64,000 nt of DNA from contig CM065168.1 in NCBI GenBank assembly GCA_033026295.1, positions 43,598,875 through 43,662,874 of the forward strand. Direction: 5' to 3'. Shown here piece by piece: positions 37,201 through 49,000 of this stretch. The position numbers and the translations under genes were made by a program. Source of the stretch: Channa striata (taxonomy: Eukaryota > Chordata > Actinopteri > Anabantiformes > Channidae). Position 1 is the first letter of the stretch; the number at the start of each line of letters is the position of its first letter. The notes beneath the pieces are model-generated. The model was not told the DNA's origin and ran no database searches. It worked only from the letters and a program-made list of their open reading frames with translations.

Positions 37201-38236
37201 AAATCCCCTCTCAGGCCTCCAGTTCATGGAAGAGCCACCAGAGGAAAGAAAAAGCAGGGTTAGTTTTATTTTCCAGCTCAAACTAATACGGCTCCTGATT
37301 ATCGTTTTGGCTTCAGCACATTGTAGATAATAAAAATCCTCATAAAACGATTGCTTCTTGTTACAGTTAATAAAAACGTAAAACACATCAAACGATCCTG
37401 TTAACAATAACTGTCTATGTGATTACAGCCTGATAAATCCTTTTCCTCTGTGCAATACAGCGTCACTGTTGTCCAAACACTATTTCAAATAGAAAAGGGA
37501 GTTGAGGTCCAAAATCACAATTACTGTAATCGGTGGCTTCCTTTGTAAGTGTCACAGGGCTCGTTAAAAGAAAATTTAATCACCAAAAACAAAAAGCCAG
37601 ACACAGTCACAGAACTGTGCACAGGTTGCACACAAACAAATGACAGACTATAAGATACAGAATACACAATTACATGATGTGAAATAGACAAAAAATACAA
37701 AAATCTCCAACACTTTAATTAAATAAAAGCAATAACTAAACGTCTGTGGCACCCTACAATGAAAACATTAATTAAATCCACTAAACACAGGGTAGGCAAG
37801 GTCGCCATGATGCAAATGATGGTTAAAACTAAGTATCTGTGCTGATGCTAAAACTGTGTTAATATGTGTTGATAATAACACAGACAGTTTATTCCCACAT
37901 ACTGCATGTGGATAAATCAGCTGCTAAAAGCAAAAACAAACGCATACTTCAAAATGTCTTAACAGTGTGTGGCCCCGCGAGCATCAGACAGTGGAAGTGA
38001 AACACACTCAGACTCACTGGGCCTTGTCGAGGGATCTGACAGCAGCAGCAGCTCACCGGCTTCATCCTTTAATGGATGCCACACCTAAAACCTCACCTGG
38101 GAGCGCAGGTGTGACCCCCCCCGGCAGAAACACACATCCAGCAGTCAGGATGAATCAGCCTCACTGCCGCAGGAAAGCAGCATTAAAAATGTTTTCCGTG
38201 GAGCAAGGGAAGGAAGCCAGGTTTGAACTAAACGCC

Positions 38237-38273
<37 letters not shown>

Positions 38274-40940
38274 AGCTACAATGCCACATAAGGAGGAAAG
38301 AGTGAAAATGGGCTGTTAATAATTGATATGGAGATGGGAGGAGGAAGTGTTCTGTACGTGTCTTCTGCCTCACTGTTTGGAAGTTAATGAATTTTTCATC
38401 ACTGTAAATGATTGTGTTGAATGAATGTATTGTGTATGTTTTGTCAAGTTGTTTGCTGATGATTTGGTCCAGAGGTGGCCCAGCACTAAACTCCACCTAC
38501 ATGCTAACTGTGTGTCGTGTTGCATACAGCCTGCCGGCAGACGACACTGTATGTCTGACGTTTTGTAATTGCTGACAAACATCTGGATGAATGTCCATGG
38601 TTTTTATGCCATGCGGGTCAAACCATGGACAACAATCTGACAAAAATCTGACAAAAATCGGACAAAAATAAGAATTCCTCATTAATGTCTTCCCATGCTG
38701 GTCCATGGGGGACGTTGTTGTTTGTCTGGTGACAGAAAATGCTGAAATGTTTCATTTCATTCAAAACAATGTCTCTCACTGGAGCTAAGATGTGCTGGAA
38801 AACGATCAAAAAGATGTAGCAGCTAAATCATGTGCATTATTTATGGTTTTTAATTATTCTACCTGCATGTGCATTTGGTTTCTTCATGGCTGTCACTTCA
38901 TATTTGTCTCAGCTGTCACAGTGTTGCTCAGCTTTACGACCTATGAGACTGAAAGCAAAACACATTTCCATATTCCATGTTTCAGTGGCCGCTATACTTA
39001 AAGCAAGGCAATAAATGTAAAAATATTCATTACATTATAATGCAGTTGAAACACCACGGAACCCCACATTTAACCCGCCTGTGCCTCCTCTAATCAGTAA
39101 CACACATTACTGTATGAAAACAATGCTCACCTTTTACCAGTGTATAATTCCTTTTTTGAAAAGATATTAGATTGTCATAGAAAGTGTTTTTATGCAGTTC
39201 GCAAATGTTGTGCACTAAAATAAGGAAAAACAGTTTTGCACCACTTGCAGTGTCATAAAACAAAACTCAAAGCAAAATCAGACATTTTAGGCCTCAACAA
39301 CCCCAAGAGGAGGTGAAAAAAGTGAAATCAAAGAGGACGTTTGTGGTGCATCTGTGCACGCTGTGATGAAATGAAACTGTTGTGGAATATTCAGGCTTTT
39401 GGCTGTTAACAAGAAATAAAAGTGGAGAGGCTTTTTCCAAGAAGCTTTTAATATAAAAAAATTCAGGTGTATATATGAAAAGTCTAGGATGTAATAATGG
39501 CTTTTGGATTAGAAGAAACAATAAGAGGAAGTGTCAAAGTAGATAAACTGGAATTATTGGATCTCAGCTGTTTGCCTCCATAAAGCAGCCAGGTTTCAGG
39601 TTTCTAACATGTCTGTCCAGAGCCACATTCTAATCAGTTCATTCAGGAACTCAAGATTGTTCCAGATGTGATCACACTTTTATGAGATGTAGTGTTGAAA
39701 AGTGTCTAATCTGTTCATCCTGGATTACTGCCACTGGTGCTGGTTTCATACGTCACACATGTGTTTTATACTCCTCTGCCGCAGGGCAGAACATTTCCCT
39801 CCATCAGGCATGTGCGTTGTTCCCAACACATGAAGATGGTGAGACTCTGTTAGTTAGTAGCTGACCTTGGAGCAGTCCTGCAGACACCTCTCCAAATACT
39901 GAAGACAAAGGACAAAGTTAGCGATGCCCTTTCAGCCTTCTTCATTGGTACACATTGGCGTAAGAAATAGACAAAACATAAACATTAAAATTTAATCACA
40001 CTTAATTTTACCATCACAGAAGGACACGTGGACAGAGGGATGGCATCAGTTCATCACTGGGTTCTGTTCGACATGATATCGCATTCACATGAATGAAATG
40101 GAGGAAAGTTGCATATGGGGCTCCCAAAATCAGATTCTGATCATGTTCTCCTTGAGCCCAGGCGTCCTTGATATCCTGTTCACAAAAACTGAAGGACATG
40201 AGGTCAGAGTTACCTTGTCCTTCGACTTCCAAAATCGAATTAGTTCATGCTCCAGTCTAAGTGGATGTTTGTGCCAAATGTAAAGAAGTTTCCTCAAGGC
40301 ATTCCTGTGGTATTTAATTCCTGCTTCCAGTTGAAGCTATCATCGGTTTAGAGGGGTCATAAAAGAAGAATATGAGTGTGAAGAGTGACTCTCCTCTCAG
40401 CTCCTCAGAGCTGCTTCAATGGGACTAACAAAAACACTGTTCACCGCATAGCTTCAAAGCGACAAGCTGATATTCGGGGCACAGATTAATAAATAAAAAA
40501 AAAATCCTTAATGCCTGTTTGCTGCTTGTTAGAAAGGCTGTGATCCATGGAGGCCAACGGGCAAACTGTGAGGTTTCTAATTGGCTGGGGGAACGTGTGC
40601 GTCTGGTCATCTTTGTCTGGCCTTTGAAAGTCTAGAGATTGTCTGTGCCACAGGGAGGTAATTAGTTTCACCATGAGAGCAGAAGGTCAGTATCTGTATT
40701 ATGATAAATTAACCAGTAACACTGATGTGTGAGTGTGTGTGAGATTAACTGTGGTGCAGCACGGAGCTTTTCGCTGTGACATAAGGTCAATTTATTAAGG
40801 ATTAGCTGCTGCTGTGACACTTAAATTATGTGTTTTATACAACGCACTAAAATTCATTAATGATGCAATTCTAGATTTTTATTTTATTAGTTACATTTTA
40901 ACATTGTGAAGTGGGAGGACAGGAAGCAAAATTCCTAATC
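34280..40940. other. intergenic, no gene seen
   Basis: Long stretch without a credible coding exon. Holds (CA)n at about 35600-35621, (GT)n at about 38240-38272 and an 11-base triple repeat at 38634-38666. The rest looks like unique AT-rich DNA. Confidence 0.5.
38634..38666 (+). repeat. three tandem 11-base units
   Basis: AATCTGACAAA, AATCTGACAAA, AATCGGACAAA in direct succession. Confidence 0.8.
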
Positions 40941-41499
40941 ATACTTCCCATTGACACAATCATTATTGCCACAGCATGGACTGATGAGAATCGGCAGAAT
41001 AAAAGAGAAAGAGCTGTATTAGAAAATACCTGCTGCCGGCAGGAGAAAGTTAATTACAACTTGCGAGGTGCCAGTCACAGAGTTTAATATCCTGTTATGT
41101 GTTCCGCAAATGGCAGGCGAAAACCATGGATTACTGTGTTGAGAATCCCAACAAAGTCATTTAAAGTTGGAATCGGCTAAGCTGTGCACGGGGCTCTGGG
41201 ACAGGGAAATGAATATCACACAAAAAGACCGCAAGAGACCAAATCATCAAAAAGAGATTAAAATAGTCACAAGAGACACAAACTGAACAAAAAGGCACAA
41301 GACACAAGATTACTAAGTTGACAGAAATGATTATAAAAGATAAACACAAATAACCACAAATGGAGAAAAAAATAATCCAAAAGATTTTTTTAGAAATTAC
41401 CACAAAGACAAAATGTTACCAAAAAAAAGTGACCAAAATTTATACTTAACATAGCAAGAGATAAAAACAATCAAAGAGACAAAGTTGGGAGGATGTGAA

Positions 41500-42350
41500 A
41501 ACCTACATAAAAACAGAATGCAATGATTTGCAAATCTCATCAAACCAGATTTAATTTACAATAGAACAAAAACAACATATCAGATGTTGAAACTGAGACA
41601 TTTAACATTTCATGGGAAATATAAGCTCACATAAAAAAAATCAAAGAAATGTTCCTCAATGTAAAGACTTTAAGATCCCACCATCAAAAATGAAAAATAT
41701 CATTAAAAGATAATGAGAATCAGGAGAAATCTCTTTGTGCAAGGGATGAGGCCTAAGGTCGAAACTGCCATACGAAAAAGCCACATGTGAACACGATCCA
41801 GAAACGCCGCCGGAGCGTGTTGGGCCAAAGCTCATTTAAAATGGTCCGAGGCAAAATGGAAAATCGTTCTGTGGTCATATGAATCAAAAATTAAAACTTA
41901 TTTTTGGAAACAATGAATGTCCCACAGACTAAAGAGGAGTGGGAGCATCCAGCCTTCTATCAGAGGACAGTTTAGAAGCCTGCAGATCTGATGGTGTGGG
42001 CAGCTTACTCATCTGAAAAGGCACCATCAATGCTGAAAAGGACAAAGAGGTTTTAGAGCAACGTATACTCGTCTCTTTTTTCTCATATGTCAGCAAGACA
42101 ACGCTAAACCACATACTGCATCCATCACAACAGCATGGCTTTGCAGGAGAAGAGTCTGGGTGCTGAACTATCCTTTCTGGTCTCCTCACCTTCCAGAGAT
42201 TTATAGAAAGATGTTAAAAGAAGAGAAGGTTGGTACACAAGGGTAAAAATCACCCTCTGTGCTGCTCCATCAAATTCCAAATTAGCTAAAATGTTCTATG
42301 GAATGATAAAACCTCTCAGTTTCAACATATGATTCTCTGTTTATTTACTG
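41500..42350 (+). mobile_element. degenerate Tc1/mariner-superfamily relic
   Basis: Positions 42091-42120 translate to QQDNAKPHTA, the second catalytic-Asp motif of Tc1/mariner transposases. The upstream flank (GCAATGATTTGCAAATCTCA, then ACAACATATCAGATGTTGAA) matches a flank phrase I recognise from fish DNA elements. Stops and shifts throughout; ends not precisely placed. Confidence 0.55.
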
Positions 42351-42359
42351 TTACACCAC

Positions 42360-43080
42360 TTTGGAATTGAGGTTGTTTAAATTATCCCAGAGAAAACTGA
42401 CCTCTTTTTTTGTGTGTGCTCTTTCAATCTGGAGTTATAGAGTTGGGGTTCCGTGAACCTGTCTATACTCAATGCCCTATTTTCTCAAAACCTGTCTAAA
42501 TACAGACCTTTAGGATTGTTACATTACTATTTAGACCCCTATTGCCTCAAGACACTTTGATTCACTCATTTTACATTAAATGTGCCATCTCTTCCTACAC
42601 TGATGTCGAAAAGTGTGGGTGGGACTGTGACATCACTTGCTTTTGATTTTCTGTTGATACAGTTTGAGATCTTGGACCTGTCACATCTTTGCTAATCTTT
42701 TTATCCGTGACGCCTATCCCTGTTCATGCCTGGGAAACTTTTTTTGCCCTGAACTAATCCCATTGTTGCAATTGGCCATCCCTAAATCCAACCACAAAGT
42801 CCTTTATGTGATCGCTGGAGGCGGACGTGAAGGATTTTTTCCTTTTCAGGATCTTGTGTTTATGCTAAACCTGCTTTGTGTATACATCACACATCTTTTA
42901 ACTTCTTACTTTTTTATTTAAACAAACAGCTGGCAGAAATAAACCATAGAGGGTTTAGTGGAGCCCATCATAAAACCATTGTTTTAGTACATTTGCCCTA
43001 AATCCAACCATGGTATGAAACCTGATGATGGATCTTGCTGGATCTGACATTTATTAAGAGCTATATGCAAGAGGCAGTAC
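42360..43080. other. intergenic, no gene seen
   Basis: No credible coding exon or recognised repeat; the short ORFs look random. Confidence 0.4.
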
Positions 43081-43084
43081 ATGA

Positions 43085-43215
43085 TCAAGAGATACAGCAA
43101 GCTCTACTGCACCTTGGGGTTCAGTGTCATGTATCCAGGAGGGACCAGTGCTGAACTCCTGACCCTGTTGACAGGGACTGCATCACCAACTGAGCTACAG
43201 TTCTAGTGTCCGGGA
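43085..43215 (-). repeat. SINE fragment, reverse orientation
   Basis: CACCTTGGGGTTCAGTGTC, then CTGAACTCCTGACCC and CACCAACTGAGCTACAG give the reverse SINE body order. Confidence 0.55.
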
Positions 43216-43219
43216 GACA

Positions 43220-44755
43220 TCCAAATCCAGTGCCTCCAGTGCTTGCACCTTTTTAATAGTTTCCTTCTTGATGTCCCAACTTTCACCTGACTCAAGGGTC
43301 AGCAAACCCGTCCAACCATGCCCCATCGTCCAACACCATTGATCTCATTGTCCCACTGCCCATGACCCATACAGACCTGAAAAGGTAAATCAACCAAGAC
43401 AATTCAACAGGTCTCAGCATCCAACCCATGGACCTGCTCAGACTTGTTCTGGATTGTCTACAATTAAAGTTTAATGTTAGTGCGCCCATTTGTTTTGAAC
43501 CCAACAGACCTGAAATGAGGTAAACTCATTGAAACTTCAAGACAATTTAATACAACATTTGAATCCTAATTATTATAATTATTTTATTTACTTATTACTG
43601 ATTGATTGATTGATTTTCTTATTAATTTCTTATTTATTTTCCAATTTGTTTATTTATTTTGTCATATTATTTTGTCATTTGAAAAAATTATTTAAAAGTT
43701 TTTCTTGTGGAGATGGTCAAGATTTAAATGTTCCACTAAAAGATGCAAGATTTAAATGTTCCATAAAATGCTTCTTCCCCCACCTGATGGTGTCTTCAGT
43801 TGAAATCAAGTATTAAAGTTTGATCTAAACCAACATAACTTGGATGACAGTGTGGGGTGTTTATTTCTGAAAGTTGCTTTAGGGAAGAAAGTCAGCAGCA
43901 AAAAATGAGAAAAGTTTGAATGTATTAACTTCAGGGGTGGAAACATGAGTGTCTGAAACGGAACAATGACTCACATCAGATGGGAGAGAGACTGACAGAG
44001 ATAAATGTCAGATGGAGAAAGTCAAAACAGAGAGAAATGACGACAAGGAGAGAAGAAAGATGATTACACATGGGTGATGGAAAGATGTCCAATAGAAAAA
44101 TAGAAAAGGGAGATGGGGGGTGGAGGAAAAGGAGTGAACGATGAAGATGAATAGATACTCTGACGAACAGTGACTGAAGTGTGTTCAATTTAAACCAAGC
44201 TGTAGTTTCACTTTCTCTGTTGTGCGTCTGTGTGGGTGTCTCCTTGTCTTTGATGGATGGCGGAAAGTTGTTTGTCTTTGAGAAAGAGTAGTTGTTCATT
44301 TAAAGCAGGCATCATAGATGTGCATATCACAAAAGGCTCATAACTTGTTCCTTTAAATTCATGATTTCCACACACGATCGTACCTTTATAGAAAACACAC
44401 GGTGGCCAGAGGCATCTCGAAGCCTGAAACTCTAAACTTAGTCAGAACCTTTTTTTAAACCTTTTCCAGTAATGAGAACACAAAATTTGTGATAATTTAA
44501 AATGAATCATTTAATATCTCTACAAGGTTGTTTTGCAAGTTTAATGGGAATTCTGTTTCCACTGACTTGTACCTCAATCATGTTAAAAAGGGGAGCCAAA
44601 ACTTTAGAACCATCTCTTAAAATAATGCACTGTAGTACAGCAGTACCATCCACTCTGACCTCAATAATAAATAGAATTATCAATTTATCAATAGTAGAAT
44701 TATCAATTTACGGACAGTTTCAAGTTAAACACTGAGACATCGTAACATTGTAAAA
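43220..44755. other. intergenic, AT-rich, no gene seen
   Basis: Includes a strongly AT-rich stretch (43560-43700) and a purine-rich stretch (43980-44150). No credible gene. Confidence 0.45.
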
Positions 44756-44799
44756 GTAGGATTCATGGCAGAGTTGCTGTATTGGATTGTACAGGTGGA

Positions 44800-45085
44800 G
44801 CTAATGAAATGGCCAGTAAGCGTCAAATGTTGAGTGTGTACAGTAAATCTGTCTCGAAGTGTCCCACAATGCAACACTTATTAGTGGACATGGCATGTAC
44901 GTCACTTTCAGCTAACAATCCCACAATGCAACGCATCGCAATGTGAGAAAATTCACTTTTCATAATTCAAACAGCTGTTGGTAAGTATCCAAAATGTCAT
45001 TTACCTGCTCACTCACTGCTCAGTGGACATTATATATTAAGTAGAGAATCCGTGAGTAGGGGGCGATTTCGGACACAGGCCAGTT
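44800..45085. repeat. possible fish MITE-like repeat
   Basis: Two copies of TCCCACAATGCAAC (44862-44875 and 44919-44932) followed by GCTCAGTGGACATTATATA and GGGCGATTTCGGACACAGGC, a phrase order I recognise from dispersed fish DNA repeats. Ends unknown. Confidence 0.4.
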
Positions 45086-45559
45086 GATCTGTGATTCGGA
45101 CTCTGATACGATGACAAACACTCAAAACAAAACAGAAATATCCAGTAATGCCAGCCTGTCCTCATCCTCAGCTTTGTCCTTACAACCTACAACTTGTCCT
45201 TTGTCCATTGTGTTGCACGTTGACACATAAGATAACTGAGCCTCGGAGTTTACAGTGCAGTTAATTAGAAAACCCGAAGCATCAATATTTGAAACATAAA
45301 TCAATGACACAAAATATGAAAAGAAAACAACGAAACTTTACCACAGGAGACGCGAAAGTGCAGCTGCACCAGAATTTTTTTCACTTTCCATGTGTTCATT
45401 ACAGCACAAAACTCCACTACACTTTTCAGTGTACAACTTTTCCGAACTGACACAAAGCACCCACCCCATAAAATATCTCACATTTGACAAATGGCCTCAG
45501 TTTAAAAAGTTGTCATTTTCCCGAATAGTCCTTTTTAGAAAAATGTCCCCACTTAACAC

Positions 45560-45599
45560 ATACAGTAGGTGTCATTTTAAAAAATGACACCTACTGTAT
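45560..45599. repeat. perfect 19-base inverted repeat, 2-base spacer
   Basis: Left arm 45560-45578 starts ATACAGTAGGTG; the right arm 45581-45599 is its exact reverse complement; spacer AA. Confidence 0.95.
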
Positions 45600-45609
45600 C
45601 ATAAGATGT

Positions 45610-46010
45610 CCTTAATTTCCAACATTATTCTTTTTACATTCACAGTACTGTCAAACTCGTTCAATTTAGCTCCATTTTTTTTATGTGCACATGAAAATTC
45701 AGTACTGCAAATCATACAGTTCATTGTTTTACGCTGCCTCTTTTATTTCTGATTTTAAAACAGCATTCTTGATGAAAAAAGTTAAAAAACAATTATATCT
45801 ACGTACACAAAACTGAATGTGTGTGAGCAGCAACAGCAGGGCAAAGCAGCCACACAGGTGAAATAAAGATTCATTGATTTGTTAATGCTGACGAAGTGCT
45901 GCTGGCATTGTCTCTGGGTTTATTTTAACTTCATCTTCCTGTTTTTTTTTTTTTATTCCACTGATGAAATGTGAACTTTTCAACTCGTGCGCAGAGCAAC
46001 GAAAAGTCCA
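45610..46010. other. intergenic, no gene seen
   Basis: AT-rich with a poly-T run near 45940; no credible gene. Confidence 0.4.
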
Positions 46011-46019
46011 CAGAGACGA

Positions 46020-46070
46020 CGGAGGGGGAGAGACAGCGGAGGGGGAGAGACGACGGAGGGGGAGAGACAG
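46020..46070 (+). repeat. 17-base G-rich tandem repeat, three copies
   Basis: Units of the form CGGAGGGGGAGAGACAG at 46020, 46037 and 46054. Purine-rich on the + strand. Confidence 0.85.
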
Positions 46071-46079
46071 CGGCGACAG

Positions 46080-49000
46080 AGAGGAATGAGTTAAACATGA
46101 AAGAGGAGACAAAAAAGAAATGAAGGAAATGATGAAAGATGAGGGTTTGAAGAGTTTTGAAGAACATAGAGAATGATGGATGACAGTCATCCTGACCCAT
46201 GTCCTCTTGCTCACTCTTCCATCCATTCATCCATTCATGTTTGTTTGTATTGGACATGTGAGGGTCTCTAAATGTCTTTATTGACTCAAACTAAGAAGGT
46301 GGTGCTTTTTTCTACATTGACTGACTTTTTTGGGAATCCTTTCTTTTTAAAATACATTTTTTCTTTTTGTTGTGGGAAAAAAAGTCTTTGTTTACAGTTA
46401 AACATTTTTCATCTATTATTATCTGACAGAGTCTGATGTTGTTGTTTGACTAATTCAGTCTGACGTTTCTTTGGTTGTACATTTGAAAAAAATGAAGTGA
46501 TTGGCAACTTATTTTGTTGTTTGACGTCCATGAATCTGAGCTATAACGCAGTATGTTGTCAGTTTACTTCAGGAACTCACAGTCCTTCACCTTCTACACA
46601 GAATCTGTTTATCATTGCGATTCAGTAAAACATGAAATGCCAAAATCTTTACTGTTCTAAATGAACTACCATCAAAGCACATAGTGTGTTTTTCCATTTG
46701 ACTGAAAGTCAATAACGTGGATCTAATGTGTTTTTACACCTGCCTTGTTGTTTCTGCTTCACCCACCGCCACCACTCACACGAGCTCAATAACCAAGAGC
46801 TGAAGGCAGCTCTTTAACTGTCATATCGGCCACACTCACTGACATTGACAAGCTATTAAGTTCAGGAAATTGATTTGCAAATTGAAAATGTATTTACAGT
46901 AAATTTAGAAAGGCTTGTTGGTGAATGCAACAACCTTTCAAAGTGAGTAAGTGCAGATGTCTCAACTTGTTTAATGCAAAATCGGTGTGAAAACTAAAAG
47001 TCACCCGAGAGCTTCACACAACTCAACAGTGGGACATGTGACACGATTTTTAGACCCATTTCATAAACATAATCATAATAAACAATCAGTCTCCACAGGA
47101 ATTTGCAATGCTGCAACAATAAACACAAATTTGGTACCCACCAAAATGTCTGATTTATAAGCTATGAGTTTGTGGCTGCAAGTTAAAAACTTGCTGTCTG
47201 TCTCACTTCCAAGAATCTACAGACTTTTAATATAAGGAGACTTAGCAAAACTTCGAATGGACATCAGAATCACTGACATCTTCAGAGTAGAAGTCAGACT
47301 TTCTGCCACATACGCTTTTGCGGCTCAGCTTTTTACCATGTTACTGTTCAGATCAGTGGAACAAATGAAAATTTCTAACATCCAACCATGAAAAGTTTGA
47401 GGATCTCCAAAGTAAAATTAGGGATCATGGTTGTGTGTTTCTAAATTAAGCAAAATCCAGCAGTTATTAATAGATTAGTAGTAGTAGGTAAGCAGATTGT
47501 ATTTAATCAAACATATGGTGCTTTCAAACTCTCCCATTAAGCTTGTGGCTGTTTGGAGACCCTCACACTGTGGGACTATGTGTTAACTGACTTTTGAAAA
47601 ATGTGGTGATAACACAAAAGCTACGATGGCTGAGTGGAGTGACATTATAGGTAGAAGATGATTTTCTAAAGTTTGTCCTTCATCTGGCCTCAGGTGTTTA
47701 TTTACAAGATGCTCTGAAACTAAAATGCCAAGTAAAACGAGCATCCTGAGGGAAAGTCTGCCTTGTTTACACCGAACATTCGTCAGAAAAACGCTCAACT
47801 CTCTGCATTTTGTGTCTGAAGAAAGTAATTAAAAAAGGAAGCAGCGTTCAGTCTGAGGAATGATTCATCTTTTTGTCAGAGCCACACGGAGACTCAGGGG
47901 TAATTCAGCCTTCACTTAGCAATTAAAAGAGAGAAAGCAGCAGTTTGCCTCAACGACTCGTCTCTTTGAGAACGAGTGGATACAGCAAATGAGCAGGTAA
48001 AATAGGGAGGAGTTCAGTCTTAACTGTTAGGAGAATGTGGTTTCTGAGTTTGGAGGAGACAAAAGCAAAAATGTAAATTAGTAAAAAATTCCACGTGAAG
48101 GAAATGTGAGAATATGAGGTTAAAAAAATTCCAGTGCAGTAAAAAATCTGCCACATCTGCACAGATATAGATCTCACATCTCAAAACTATTTTATCAATG
48201 TCCAGCACGGCACACGTGTGGAAACATTTGATGAGGTCACATCTCTGCCTTGTCGTGTGTTTTTAAGCCTGTTTTTTGGCAGCTGCAGCTGATGAACAAA
48301 GCCTTCACAGCGGGTCTCTCCACAATGAACACTGAGCATTGGCTGTTTCTCCTAATCCCAAACACCCACTTCTGAACTGCCACTGTACGTCCCGAGCCAA
48401 CATCCTGTTTCAGCTGGAACAAAGTTGAATGCGTTCCCAACACCGCTGACATGCTCAGTGGCCGTGACAACATTCCACTTTTCCATGACTATTTTCACTC
48501 TAAAAATCAATTTCAATGAGGAAGCTGTTTTCACGGTGAAAGTTGCAGCTGCTGCCTCAGATTGAAAGTCAAAAAAAAAAAAAAAAAAACTTTTGGGAAA
48601 TGTTCTGAATACAATATAAGTCATAAATAAGGAATTAAAAACACCAGTGTTTAATATTTTGAAACGGCTGAATTATTGAAACTGTCCAGGACTGAAGGTG
48701 AAGCCTGAATGTGTCTGGAAGCTGCAGAGGAGAGTGTGAATCACCCAGGAGTCACAGACAAGGTGGTTAAAAGTGAATCCAAGCGACAGCGGTGCCAAAG
48801 TCGCTTGGAGCTTGTGGGGAAAAACCTCCCAATGCAACAGCGGCCAACAAAATCCTCTAATTAAGCAATCAGCTGAACAGCAGGGGACTGAGACTCGGGA
48901 CGGAGCGGGAGCTGGCAGAGCTCAGAGACAGACAGAGCCTAAAAGCGGCGACGCCTGGACACTGTCTCCCTTTGTTAGAATGAAAACCCAAACACCTCCG

